A stretch of 64,000 nucleotides of DNA, taken from positions 5,518,001 through 5,582,000 of the forward strand of contig NZ_AP022587.1 of assembly GCF_010731715.1 (NCBI RefSeq), read 5' to 3'. The stretch's first letter is position 1; each line of letters opens with the position of its first letter. Position numbers and translations under genes: made by a program. This document shows positions 37,587 to 48,269 of this stretch, one piece after another. The notes under the pieces are model-generated. The model was not told the DNA's origin. It ran no database searches and saw only the letters and a program-made list of their open reading frames with translations. The DNA is from Mycobacterium stomatepiae. GTDB lineage: Bacteria > Actinomycetota > Actinomycetes > Mycobacteriales > Mycobacteriaceae.

Positions 37587-39242
37587 GTGAGCGAATGGAC
37601 CGTCGGAGCGGCTTTCGACGCCATCGCCGACGTTATCGGCGACCGCGTGATGACGGTATGCGGGGCCCGTCGCAGCACCTTCGCCGAATCGGCGAGCCGA
37701 ACCAGCCGGCTAGCAAACGTTTTGAGCGCCAACGGCTTCGGCGTGAACCGCGAGCGGGACACGCTGAACCGTTGGGAATGCGGTCAGGATCGTGTCGCGC
37801 TGCTGATGTACAACGACCTGTACCCGGACGCGGTAATCGCGTGCCTGAAAGCCCGGGTGGTCCCGGTCAATGTGAACTACAGCTATTCGCCTCGGGAGAT
37901 CGCCGACCTGTTCTCCCATGTGCGGCCCCGCGGCATCATCTATCACTCCTCGCTCGGCGCGCGGTGTGCCGAGGTACTGCCGTCGGACGGTGCCGAATTG
38001 CTGATCTCGATCGACGACGGCAGCGGTGCAGCCGAACTACCCGGCGCGGTATCGCTGGAAGATGCTCTGGCGCAAGGCGGTTCGGGAAACCCGGCTCCGG
38101 GATCGCCGGACGACCTGATCATGGTGTGCACCGGCGGTACCACCGGCCGTCCCAAAGGAGTGTTGTGGCGCCAAGCCGACATGTACGTGGCGTCGATGGC
38201 CGCAGCAGATCATGCCAGCGTCGACGAGATCCACGCGAAGGTGCGCGGGGGCGGCCAGGCGTGGTTCGCGGTCTCGCCACTGATGCATGCCGCCGGCATG
38301 TGGACCGCGTTCTCGGCGATCATGAACGGATACACGGCCGTGCTCTACGACGGCCGGGGCAAACTCGACGTGCGCTCGGTGTGGCAGACCGCCGAGCGTG
38401 AACGGGTCGGCATGATGACGATGGTCGGCGATGCCTATGCCGGCCCGCTGGTCGCCGAGTTGCAACGAGGCACCTACGATCTGTCGTCGTTGTACGCGAT
38501 CGGCACCGGTGGGGCCGCAACGAATCCGAAGTTCAAGCGTGCGTTGATGGACAAGCTGCCCCAGGTCACCATCATCGACGGCTACGGCTCGTCGGAATCC
38601 GGGAACATGGGGTTCGGGCACAGCCAGCGCGGTAAACAAAGTGAGACTTTCGTGCTTCGCGAGGGCGGAGCGGTGGTCTCGGATGATCGCACCAGGTTCT
38701 TGGCACCCGGTGATCCCGAGATCGGCTGGGTAGCGCGCAGTGGCCGGATTCCGTTGGGCTACTTCGACGATGCCGACGCCACCGAGCGCACCTTCCCCGA
38801 GATCGACGGTACCCGGGTGGTGATCGCCGGCGACCGGGCGAGCATCGAGTCGGACGGGTCCCTTCGCCTGTACGGACGCGATTCGTTGGTGGTGAACACC
38901 GGCGGCGAAAAGGTCTTCGTCGAAGAGGTCGAAGAGGTGCTGCGCAACCACCCCGGCGTCGCCGACGCGTTGGTGGTCGGGCGGCCCAGCGAGCGGTGGG
39001 GCCAGGAAGTCGTCGCGCTGGTCGCCGTGGCGCCCGAGGCCGGCGTCGTCGACGAAGTCGAGTTGGCCATCCTGTGCAAATCGCAGCTGGCTCACTTCAA
39101 AGCACCCAAGGCAATCCTGCTGGTCGACCAGATCCAGCGACTCGGCAATGGCAAACCGAACTACCGCTGGGCCAAACAAACTGCTGCGGGACAGCTTCCG
39201 GCTGCCGTGCTGGCCGGCGCCGAAGCAGAAGGATCCGCATGA
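37587..39242 (+). CDS. Acyl-CoA synthetase (FadD)
   Basis: A 551-residue ANL enzyme. Motifs: MVCTGGTTGRPKGVLWRQ (about 180-197), GYGSSESGNMGFGHS (about 332-346), RDSLVVNTGGEKVFVEEVEE (about 431-450) and the C-terminal GNGKPNYRWAK with a lysine. The CTGGTTGRPKG wording is typical of mycobacterial synthetases for sterol side-chain or unusual acids (FadD17/FadD19-type), so a cyclic or branched acid is plausible. GTG start at 37587; its stop overlaps the next amidohydrolase (ATGA). Intact. Confidence 0.87.
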   Translation: MSEWTVGAAFDAIADVIGDRVMTVCGARRSTFAESASRTSRLANVLSANGFGVNRERDTLNRWECGQDRVALLMYNDLYPDAVIACLKARVVPVNVNYSYSPREIADLFSHVRPRGIIYHSSLGARCAEVLPSDGAELLISIDDGSGAAELPGAVSLEDALAQGGSGNPAPGSPDDLIMVCTGGTTGRPKGVLWRQADMYVASMAAADHASVDEIHAKVRGGGQAWFAVSPLMHAAGMWTAFSAIMNGYTAVLYDGRGKLDVRSVWQTAERERVGMMTMVGDAYAGPLVAELQRGTYDLSSLYAIGTGGAATNPKFKRALMDKLPQVTIIDGYGSSESGNMGFGHSQRGKQSETFVLREGGAVVSDDRTRFLAPGDPEIGWVARSGRIPLGYFDDADATERTFPEIDGTRVVIAGDRASIESDGSLRLYGRDSLVVNTGGEKVFVEEVEEVLRNHPGVADALVVGRPSERWGQEVVALVAVAPEAGVVDEVELAILCKSQLAHFKAPKAILLVDQIQRLGNGKPNYRWAKQTAAGQLPAAVLAGAEAEGSA

Positions 39243-40067
39243 CCGACAAAGCGATTGACTGCCTGGTCAATGTGCACTTCGGTGAGGTCGACTCCCAGCC
39301 CACCTGGATGCTCAAGGTCCGCGACGACTATTTCAAGGGCCCACAGTCGATGTTCGCGCCCGCCGACCTGTCCGAGCTGCTCAACGAGATGGATGAGCAG
39401 GGAGTGCAGAAGGCCATCCTGATGGACAACCTGGCCAGCCCGTCGACCACCGCACGCAAGTTCGTCGAGGCCAAGCCGGAACGGTTCGCGCTGGCCATGG
39501 GGGGCGTCAATCTGCTGCGTCCGGTGGGGCCGTTGCGGGAACTGGCCGCCCTCGTGCGCGACCTGCCGGTCGCGTATGCCGTAGTGGGACCCAGCTTTTG
39601 GGGCGACGGCCAGTACCCGCCCAGCGATGCCGTCTACTACCCGTTGTACGCCAAGTGTGCGGAGCTGGGCTTGCCGCTGTGCGTGAACACCGGCATTCCG
39701 GGGCCGCCGATCCCCGGCGAGGTGCAGAACCCCATCCATCTCGACCGGGTGTGCGTGCGGTTTCCGGAACTCAAGCTGTGCATGATCCATGGCGCCGATC
39801 CGTGGTGGGATGTCGCGATCCGGCTGCTGCTCAAATATGCGAACCTTCGGCTGATGACCTCGGCCTGGTCGCCCAAGCGGTTACCCGAAAGTCTGCTGCA
39901 CTACATGCGCACCCGCGGCCCTAACAAGGTCATCTACGCGTCGGACTGGCCGGTGTTGCGAATGCGTCGAGTGCTGCCCGAAGCGCGCGCTCGACCTGCC
40001 CGCAGAGGTGCTGGGTAACTACCTGTACAACAACGCACAAGAGTTTTTCTTCGGCGACCGAGCCTGA
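39239..40067 (+). pseudogene. Amidohydrolase-2 family protein, frameshifted at the C-terminus
   Basis: The frame from the ATG at 39239 gives a normal amidohydrolase-2 protein (CLVNVHFGEVD; LCMIHGADPWWDVAI; IYASDWPVLRMRRVLPEA with metal-site aspartate). It then reads out at 40018 with RARPARRGAG. The family C-terminus LDLPAEVLGNYLYNNAQEFFF is present one frame over, ending at 40067. The shift is in the GCGCGCGC run at 39983-39991 and looks like one extra base. It is a second, non-identical amidohydrolase in the same operon. About 27 residues are replaced, so partial activity is possible. Confidence 0.82.
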
Positions 40068-40088
40068 GATACGACAGGAGCAACTGAG

Positions 40089-41147
40089 ATGGACCGCTTC
40101 GAGCTGCGCAGACTGGACTACAGCCTGTCCGATCATCATGTGGATCTGCAGAATGCGTACAAGCAATTCTTCAAGACCCACTGCTCCATCGAAACAGTCC
40201 GCGCCGCGGAGGCTTCCGGGTTCGACAAGAACCTGTGGGAGCGGTTGTGCGCGATGGGTGCGACGACGATGGCGCTGCCCGAGTCCTGCGGCGGCGACGG
40301 CGCGACACTCGTCGACCTCACGTTGGTGGCCGAGGAGATCGGGCGCTGTATCGCGCCGGTTCCGTGGGTCGATCACGTGTGCGCCGCGCGGCTATTGGGC
40401 CGCCTCGGAGCCCTGGGCGCCGACACCGCCGGCATCGCGGACGGCGAACAACTCGCGGGGATCGATGCGCGCATCGACGGCGCACCGGGCCTCCGCCTGA
40501 TCCCGACCGGATCGATCGCCGACCACATCGTCGTTCGCGATGGTGACGAGGTGGCGCGCCTGACGTTCGGGACCCGGCCGACCAAGGTCGACAATCTCGG
40601 TCGGCTGCCGATGGCCTGGGTCGATCCGGCCAACGCCGACACCCGCACCGTCGTCGCGAAGGGGCCCGAGGCGATCGCGAACTATGAACTCGCGCTGGAT
40701 GAATGGCGGTTGCTGACCGCGTCGGCCCTGGTCGGCCTCGTCGAGGAGACGATGACGATCGCGGCCGAATTCTCCAAGACACGTTACACATTGGGCGTCC
40801 CGATCTCGACGCTGCAGGCTATTTCGCATCCGCTGGCCAACATGGCCATCACCGTCCAGGGCGGACGCAACCTGGTCCGGCGGGCGGCCTGGTTCCTGGA
40901 CAACGAACCCGGCGAGCGAGCCGAGTTGGCGCCGTCGGCGTTCGTGTTCATGGCCGAAGAGGCCGCCAAGGCGGCCACGATGGCAGTGCATATCCAAGGT
41001 GGGCTTGGTGTTTCGGCCGAAGCTGCAGCGACGGCCTACCTGGTGCGGGCCCGTGGATGGCCGCTCGCGGCCGGGGACCCGGGTGCCACCGCCAAGCGGG
41101 TCGCCGAGATCGTGACCGCGCGCGAGAGCGCGGCCGTGGGCGTCTAG
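40089..41147 (+). CDS. Acyl-CoA dehydrogenase subunit, catalytic-glutamate-less type
   Basis: A 352-residue ACAD-fold protein, shorter than normal FadEs. It has MALPESCGGDGATLVDLTLV and GGLGVSAEAAATAYLVRAR but lacks the usual C-terminal Y-G-G-T-S-E/I motif that bears the catalytic base. In mycobacteria such partial ACADs pair with a second subunit to form alpha2beta2 dehydrogenases (for example ChsE1-ChsE2 in cholesterol side-chain oxidation). The next gene, 14 bases on, is the presumed partner. Intact. Confidence 0.84.
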   Translation: MDRFELRRLDYSLSDHHVDLQNAYKQFFKTHCSIETVRAAEASGFDKNLWERLCAMGATTMALPESCGGDGATLVDLTLVAEEIGRCIAPVPWVDHVCAARLLGRLGALGADTAGIADGEQLAGIDARIDGAPGLRLIPTGSIADHIVVRDGDEVARLTFGTRPTKVDNLGRLPMAWVDPANADTRTVVAKGPEAIANYELALDEWRLLTASALVGLVEETMTIAAEFSKTRYTLGVPISTLQAISHPLANMAITVQGGRNLVRRAAWFLDNEPGERAELAPSAFVFMAEEAAKAATMAVHIQGGLGVSAEAAATAYLVRARGWPLAAGDPGATAKRVAEIVTARESAAVGV

Positions 41148-41161
41148 GACAGGAGTAACAC

Positions 41162-42816
<1,655 letters not shown>

Positions 42817-42833
42817 CAAATCCATCGATTAGC

Positions 42834-42867
42834 GCAGCCGTGTGACGTCCGGACGTCACACGGCTGC
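42834..42867. terminator. Perfect 34-bp inverted repeat after the sensor gene
   Basis: Two 17-bp arms, GCAGCCGTGTGACGTCC and its exact complement, meet with no loop. It begins 17 bp after the csoR-like stop. As RNA it would fold into a very stable stem, so it may terminate; as DNA it could also be a dimeric-protein site. No T run follows. Confidence 0.6.
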
Positions 42868-42934
42868 TTGCTGCGCGTCAGGGTGTGCTAGGTCCATCCA
42901 TTGATGTGTCGACGGCGACCGGCGATTGCTATAC

Positions 42935-42952
42935 TATACCCCGTAGGGTATA
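42935..42952. promoter_or_regulatory. CsoR-type operator upstream of mmpS-mmpL
   Basis: TATACCCCGTAGGGTATA has perfect 7-bp arms TATACCC/GGGTATA around CGTA, the best CsoR-family site in the window. A TATACT box at 42930-42935 abuts it, so a bound repressor would cover the promoter. The mmpS start lies 180 bp downstream. Confidence 0.78.
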
Positions 42953-42953
42953 A

Positions 42954-43136
42954 ATGGCTTCTGATCTGCGGGTGAGCGAGGAGGTTGACGTGCGTGGGGC
43001 CCGGAGTTTTCGCTTCCCGCCAGTTGCGCGCGGGTACGGCGCCGTCTCGATGGACCCGAAAGACCATTCAAATCGAGGCCGAACGGCCCTGCTTGCTGCA
43101 CCGACCCGGCCCGAAACTGATAGCACGCGGCAATGA
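42954..43136 (+). CDS. Possible 60-codon leader ORF before mmpS
   Basis: An ATG one base after the CsoR-type operator opens a 60-codon frame that ends in an ATGA overlap with the mmpS start at 43133. The placement suggests translational coupling or a leader peptide. The sequence (for example SEEVDVRGARSFRFPPVARG) has no recognisable domain or membrane segment and may be chance in high-GC DNA. Confidence 0.22.
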   Translation: MASDLRVSEEVDVRGARSFRFPPVARGYGAVSMDPKDHSNRGRTALLAAPTRPETDSTRQ

Positions 43137-43582
43137 GAGCGAAGACACCGATGTTGACCTTTCTGAAACGAACGTGGGTACCGATCGTCGTCGTGGTCGC
43201 GATCGCGTTCGGCGGCATCGCCGTCGAGCGCCTGCGCGGGGTTTTCGGCTCCGACGCGATTTTCGGGGAAACGGGTCGTAGTGCCGAGCCCCTGGAGCCA
43301 TCGCACGTCAAGCGGGTGACCTACGAGGTCTACGGACCCAGCGATGCGTCGGGGAGTGTGAGTTACCTCGACAACAAGGCCCAGCCCGAACGGGCGGACT
43401 TCACCAGCTTGCCCTGGACCGTGGCGATCACCACGACGGTGCCGGCGGTGCTCGCAAGCGTGGTGGCGCAGGGCAACAGCGACAACATCGGGTGCCGCAT
43501 CACGGTCAACGGCGAGGTCAAGGACGATAAATCCGCTACCGGGCGCGACGCACAAACATCCTGTTTGGTGAAAGCCGCATGA
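43133..43582 (+). CDS. MmpS-family accessory membrane protein
   Basis: A 149-residue MmpS: short cytoplasmic N-terminus, one membrane helix at about 13-31 (VPIVVVVAIAFGGIAVERL) and a periplasmic beta domain with RVTYEVYGPSDASGSVSYLD and the IGCRITVNGE-DDKS segment with two cysteines (GCRI, TSCLV). MmpS proteins assist MmpL exporters of lipids, siderophores or drugs. An ATG at 43151 could be the start instead. It overlaps mmpL by four bases. The exact MmpS number cannot be given. Confidence 0.88.
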   Translation: MRAKTPMLTFLKRTWVPIVVVVAIAFGGIAVERLRGVFGSDAIFGETGRSAEPLEPSHVKRVTYEVYGPSDASGSVSYLDNKAQPERADFTSLPWTVAITTTVPAVLASVVAQGNSDNIGCRITVNGEVKDDKSATGRDAQTSCLVKAA

Positions 43583-46578
43583 GCGCCGATAGCGATACTC
43601 GTCCGAGATTCATGCGGTTCGTCCGCAGGTTTGCCTGGCCCATCATCATCGGATGGCTACTTCTGACCGTCGCGCTGAATGTGCTTGTGCCGCCGATCGA
43701 GTCGGTCGCGCGAAACCACGCGGTGACCATGTCCCCCCAAGATGCTCCGGCGATGATCGCCGCCAAGCGCATCGGTGCGACGTTCCACGAGTCGGACTCC
43801 GATAGCATCGTGATGATTGTCCTGGAGAGCGACAAAGATCTCGGCGACGAGGCGCACCGCTATTACGACGGCTTGGTGAAAAAGCTGCAGGCCGATCCTC
43901 AGCACGTGCAGCATGTCCAGAACGTGTGGGGAGATCCCCTGACCGCCGCCGGAGTCCAGAGCCGCGACGGCAAGGCCGCTTACGTCCAACTCAATCTGGC
44001 CGGCAACCAGGGCAGCACCCTGGGCAACCAGTCCGTCGACGCGGTGCGGAAGATCGTCAATGGGTCAGAGCCCCCCAAGGGGCTCAAGGTTTACGTCACC
44101 GGCCCGGCACCGCTGACGACGGACATGAACGAAGCCGCCGACAAAAGCATGTTCAAGATGATGGGCGTCACGGGTGTGGTCATCATGATCGTGCTTTTCA
44201 TCGCCTACCGCTCGATCAGTACGGTGCTTCTTGTTCTCGTGATGGTCGGTTTCGAGATGGGCACGGCCAGAGGGCTTGTCGCACTGCTCGGGAACAACGA
44301 ATTGTTGGGATTCTCGACGTTCGTCGTCGCCATGCTGTCTTCGTTGGCGATCGCGGCGGGAACCGATTACGCGATATTTCTCATCGGGCGGTACCAGGAA
44401 GCGCGCCAAGCAGGCCAGGATCGAGAAACGGCCTGGTACGCGATGTTCCGCGGGACGTCTCACATCATCTTGGGCTCGGGGTTGACCATCGCTGGAGCTA
44501 CCTTCTGTCTCTACTTCGCGCGGCTGTCGTATTTCAAGGCGCTGGGCATTCCGTCCGCTCTGGGGCTGCTCGTCGTCGTCGCTGGAGCCATGACCGCCGC
44601 ACCGGCCGTGGTTGCCGTGGCTTCCCGGTTCGGTTTGCTCGACCCGAGAAGGATGATCAAGACGCGCGGGTGGCGGCGCATCGGCACCGCTACCGTGCGC
44701 TGGCCCGGACCGGTGTTCGCGGCCTCGCTGGCCGTCGCAATCGTCGGCATCCTAATCATGCCGAGCATGAAAATCAGCTACAGCGACCGCTACTACATAC
44801 CCGGAAACCTGCCGTCGAACGTCGGGTACGCGGCCGCAGAGCGCCATTTCAGTGCCGCGACAATGAATCCCGACATCCTCATGATCGAAAGCGGCCACGA
44901 CATGCGGAACAGCGGCGACATGATCATCCTGGACAGGCTCGCCAAAGACGTCTTTCGTTCGCCCGGTATCGCGATGGTGCAGAGCATCACCCGGCCGTTG
45001 GGTGGGCCGATCGAGCACACCTCCATACCGTTCCAGATCAGCGCCCAGTCGATTACGATCCAGCAGAACATTCAGTTCATGAGGGACCGCACGGCGGACA
45101 TGCTCAAGATGAGCGACGATCTCGGCGCCATGATCGTCTCGATGCAGCGAATGCAGGGCTTGCTTGCGCAGATGAGCGGCGCGACTCATCACATGATCGG
45201 CGACATGCACGAGATGCAGGCCACCCTGGACGAGATGCGCGACCACCTGGCGGACTTCGACGATTTCGCGAGGCCGTTTCGCGGCTATTTGTATTGGGAG
45301 CCACATTGTTTCAACATCCCGGTGTGCTGGGCTTCCAGGTCGGTGTTTGAGGCGATCGACGGTGTGGACAAGTTCAGCGGGAACATGAGCACGCTGATCA
45401 ACGACATGGGCGATGTCGACGCGATAATGCCACAGATGCTGGCGCAGTTCCCGCCGATGATCGCCGTCGCGACGTCCATGCGGGGCACTCTGCTCACGAT
45501 GCACAGCAGCTTCTCTGGTCTGGTCACACAGATGGCGCAGATGACTGATACAGCGAGCGCGATGGGCCAGGCCTTTGACGCTTCCAGGAGTGGCGACTAC
45601 TTCTACCTGCCGCCAGAAGCGTTCCAGAATGCCGACTTTCAGCGCGGATTGAAACTCTTCCTGTCGCCGGACGGCAAGGCGGCGCGCTTTATCATCACCC
45701 ACGACGCCGACCCGGCAACCCCGGCAGGCATTGCCGCGGTCAAGCCTGAGCTGAATGCCGCGCATCAGGCGGTGAAGGGCACGACGTTGACCGACGCCAA
45801 GTTCTCCCTCGCCGGGACCGCGGCGATATACCGTGACATCCAGGCGGGCTCCCGGTATGACTTGTTGATCGTCGGAATCGCCGCTCTGACATTGATTTTC
45901 GTAGTGATGGTGATTATCACTCGAGCCCTGGTGGCGTCGCTGGTGATCGTCGGGACGGTGCTGCTGTCGCTGGGCGCCGCGTTCGGACTGTCGGTACTGG
46001 TGTGGCAACACCTCTTCGGCCTGGACTTGAACTGGATCGCTCCGGTGTTCGGATTCATCATCCTGCTGGCTGTGGGATCGGACTACAACCTGCTGCTGGT
46101 GTCACGGTTCCAGGAGGAGATCGGGGCGGGGCTCAGGACCGGCATCGTCCGGTCGATGGGGGAGACCGGCGGTGTCGTCACGGCGGCGGGGCTGGTTTTC
46201 GCCTTCACCATGATGTCGATGGCCGCCAGCGACCTGCGCTCGATCGGCCAGGCCGGCACCACGATTGGCCTCGGCCTGTTGTTCGACACGCTGGTCGTCC
46301 GCTCGCTCATGACACCGTCGATTGCGGCGCTGCTGGGGCGGTGGTTCTGGTGGCCGCACATAGTGCGCCCACGTCCGGCCAGCTCTATGCTGCGGCCTTT
46401 CGGACCGCGTCGCCTGGTTCGCTCTCTCCTTCTGGGGGAGGCCGCCGACGCGCCCAAGTGCCAGGAACGTATCGGGGTGGCAAAGACGCCGGTCCCGGCG
46501 ATGGGGAGCAGTTTTAGGGCCGATGGTCCCTACCGTGAAGACGCAACCGTGCGCCATCATTCGAATCATGACGGATGA
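43579..46578 (+). CDS. MmpL-family RND transporter
   Basis: A 999-residue RND exporter with twelve predicted membrane helices in two halves. The paired Asp-Tyr proton-relay motifs are GTDYAIFLIGRYQEAR (about 264-279) and GSDYNLLLVSRFQEE (about 834-848). The large periplasmic loop of the second half is rich in Met and Asp (for example QRMQGLLAQMSG, MRDRTADMLKMSDDL), similar to the MmpL4/MmpL5 coiled-coil region. The C-terminal 60 residues after the last helix are long and basic. The cargo is unknown. The 3' end overlaps the next gene by 11 bp. Confidence 0.92.
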   Translation: MSADSDTRPRFMRFVRRFAWPIIIGWLLLTVALNVLVPPIESVARNHAVTMSPQDAPAMIAAKRIGATFHESDSDSIVMIVLESDKDLGDEAHRYYDGLVKKLQADPQHVQHVQNVWGDPLTAAGVQSRDGKAAYVQLNLAGNQGSTLGNQSVDAVRKIVNGSEPPKGLKVYVTGPAPLTTDMNEAADKSMFKMMGVTGVVIMIVLFIAYRSISTVLLVLVMVGFEMGTARGLVALLGNNELLGFSTFVVAMLSSLAIAAGTDYAIFLIGRYQEARQAGQDRETAWYAMFRGTSHIILGSGLTIAGATFCLYFARLSYFKALGIPSALGLLVVVAGAMTAAPAVVAVASRFGLLDPRRMIKTRGWRRIGTATVRWPGPVFAASLAVAIVGILIMPSMKISYSDRYYIPGNLPSNVGYAAAERHFSAATMNPDILMIESGHDMRNSGDMIILDRLAKDVFRSPGIAMVQSITRPLGGPIEHTSIPFQISAQSITIQQNIQFMRDRTADMLKMSDDLGAMIVSMQRMQGLLAQMSGATHHMIGDMHEMQATLDEMRDHLADFDDFARPFRGYLYWEPHCFNIPVCWASRSVFEAIDGVDKFSGNMSTLINDMGDVDAIMPQMLAQFPPMIAVATSMRGTLLTMHSSFSGLVTQMAQMTDTASAMGQAFDASRSGDYFYLPPEAFQNADFQRGLKLFLSPDGKAARFIITHDADPATPAGIAAVKPELNAAHQAVKGTTLTDAKFSLAGTAAIYRDIQAGSRYDLLIVGIAALTLIFVVMVIITRALVASLVIVGTVLLSLGAAFGLSVLVWQHLFGLDLNWIAPVFGFIILLAVGSDYNLLLVSRFQEEIGAGLRTGIVRSMGETGGVVTAAGLVFAFTMMSMAASDLRSIGQAGTTIGLGLLFDTLVVRSLMTPSIAALLGRWFWWPHIVRPRPASSMLRPFGPRRLVRSLLLGEAADAPKCQERIGVAKTPVPAMGSSFRADGPYREDATVRHHSNHDG

Positions 46579-46918
46579 ATCTGAATTGGAGGCCGGGCGC
46601 GGCGCCAGCGCGACGGACCACCTTCATCCCGCTGATCGGCACGACCGGCCCAGCCGGCTTGGTCAGGCCGCTGCCTGGGTACTCATCGCTGCCGGTGTGG
46701 TTTTCGTCGTTGCGGTGATTTTCTTCTCGGGCGTCATATTTGGTTGGTCCTCGGGCCGCGATCACGGCTGGGACCGTGATGGATGGCCGATGCATCCCGG
46801 GACGACGGGGTGTCCCATGATGGGGCCGGGCGGGATGATGGGCCCGGGCGGCATGATGCGACCCGGCGGCCCGGGTCCGTCCCTGCCGCCATCCGCACCC
46901 GTTTTGCCACACCCGTAG
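46568..46918 (+). CDS. Membrane-anchored Met/Gly/Pro-rich protein, possible metal-binding
   Basis: A 116-residue protein. Residues 1-35 are charged and cytoplasmic; a membrane helix spans about 36-59 (AWVLIAAGVVFVVAVIFFSG); the exported tail has HGWDRDGWPMHPGTTGCPMM and three GGMM-type repeats (GPGGMMGPGGMMRPGGPG). Such Met/His/Cys runs bind Cu(I) in several periplasmic proteins, which suits the CsoR-type operators around it, but copper binding is inference. It overlaps mmpL and is probably cotranscribed. Confidence 0.65.
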   Translation: MTDESELEAGRGASATDHLHPADRHDRPSRLGQAAAWVLIAAGVVFVVAVIFFSGVIFGWSSGRDHGWDRDGWPMHPGTTGCPMMGPGGMMGPGGMMRPGGPGPSLPPSAPVLPHP

Positions 46919-46933
46919 CGCGCCGCCTGGGGC

Positions 46934-46949
46934 ATACCCCTGCGGGTAT
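46934..46949. promoter_or_regulatory. CsoR-type operator upstream of the AhpD-like remnant
   Basis: ATACCCCTGCGGGTAT has perfect 6-bp arms ATACCC/GGGTAT around CTGC, closely like the mmpS operator. It begins 15 bp after the Met-rich gene stop and 33 bp before the next ATG. Confidence 0.72.
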
Positions 46950-46966
46950 AGGAGTCGCACCCGAAC

Positions 46967-47098
46967 ATGAGCGATCACAACCACTATCACGATGTGCTGG
47001 ATGACCTGAACCCGCGGCATCGTGCGCTGCGGAACATGATCCCGGGCGTGTACCGGGGCTTTGGCGAGGTGAGCAAGGCGGCATTGATCTCTGGCTGA
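46967..47098 (+). pseudogene. AhpD-like/carboxymuconolactone decarboxylase family gene, truncated
   Basis: A 43-codon ORF (MSDHNHYHDVLDDLNPRHRA and then NMIPGVYRGFGEVSKAAL) matches the N-terminus of AhpD-like peroxidase-fold proteins, which are normally about 110 residues and carry a later Cys-x2-Cys. The gene ends at SKAALISG with TGA, so that catalytic part is lost. The next gene on the other strand ends 23 bp on, consistent with a deletion at this junction. Small-protein coding is an alternative. Confidence 0.5.
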
Positions 47099-47120
47099 AC
47101 TCAGCCATCGAATGGTCCCG

Positions 47121-48269
47121 TCAGGTCGTCAGGATGGTCGCCGCGGCGGTGCCGGGGGCGCCGTACAACTGGGTGAAGCCCACCTTCGGATTTCCGGGCA
47201 CCTGGCGATCGCCCGCCTCACCGCGGAGTTGGCGGACGATCTCGTGGACCTGTCGCAGACCAGAGGCGCCGATGGGCTCGCCGTTGGCGATCAGCCCGCC
47301 GTCGGTGTTGACCGGCATCGGGCCGTTGATCTCGGTGGCGCCGTCGGCCAGCAGCTTCTGCTGGTCGCCGTGCTCGCAGAACCCGCACTCGGCCATGTGG
47401 ATGATCTCGGCGCCGGCATCGGTGTCCTGCAACTGGATCACGTCGACGTCGCCGGGAGCCACACCGGCCTTCTCGAATGCGGAGCGGGCAGCGTAAACCG
47501 TTGGTGCCACGTCCTCTTCGACCGGGGCGCAGGTGGTGTTGACCTCGTAGGCGCCGTAGCGGCGGGTGCGGACTTCCACTGCTCGCAGATAGACCGGCTT
47601 GGCGGTATAGCGGTGCGCGATGTCGGCCCGACACATCACCGCCGCCGCGGCGCCCTCGTCGGGCGCGCAGAACATGTACTGCGTCAGCGGATAGTTGAGC
47701 ATCGTCGAGTTGAGGATGTTCTCTTCGGAGATCGGCTTGCGGCGAAATGCGTTCGGGTTCAAGGCTCCATTGCGGAAGTTCTTGGCTGCCACCTTGGCCA
47801 GCGTCTCCTGGGAGATATTGTGGTCGTGCAGCTAGCGGTTGGCCTTCATGCCGAAGAACTGGGTGGTCAGATATTGTCCGTTCTCCGCGTACCAGGTCGG
47901 CATGCCCACCAGTGCCGGGTCTTCGGTGAACGCTCCGCGCGGGTGCTTGTCCAAGCCGATCGCGATACCGATGTCGTAATCGCCTAACCGGATCCCGTCG
48001 GCGCAAGCCTTGACAGCACTGGCTGCTGTCGCGCAAGCGTTGAACACATTGGTGAACGGGATGCCGGTGAGCCCGACCATCCCGACGATCGCGTCCGGAT
48101 TGGCGACCGTCCAGCTGCCGCCGGTGGCGAATTGGACGTCTTGCCAAGCGATACCGGCGTCAGCGACCGCGGCGAGGATGGCGTCGACGCCCATCTGCAT
48201 GGCCGACTTGCCCTCGAATCGGCCGAACGGATGCAGGCCCGCCCCGATGATCGCCACGCCGTTGGTCAT
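47121..48269 (-). pseudogene. Thiolase (SCP2/lipid-transfer type) with an in-frame amber codon
   Basis: A 383-codon thiolase-superfamily gene, normal length, interrupted by TAG at 47832-47834 after FFGMKANR; the same frame goes on LHDHNISQETLAKVAAKNFR. The acyl-accepting cysteine is in NACATAASAV (about 79-88) before the stop; the CGFCEHGDQ segment and GEPIGASGLRQ histidine-region motif follow it. A tyrosine codon one base changed would give TAG. It overlaps the CoA-transferase gene by four bases (ATGA). Confidence 0.85.
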
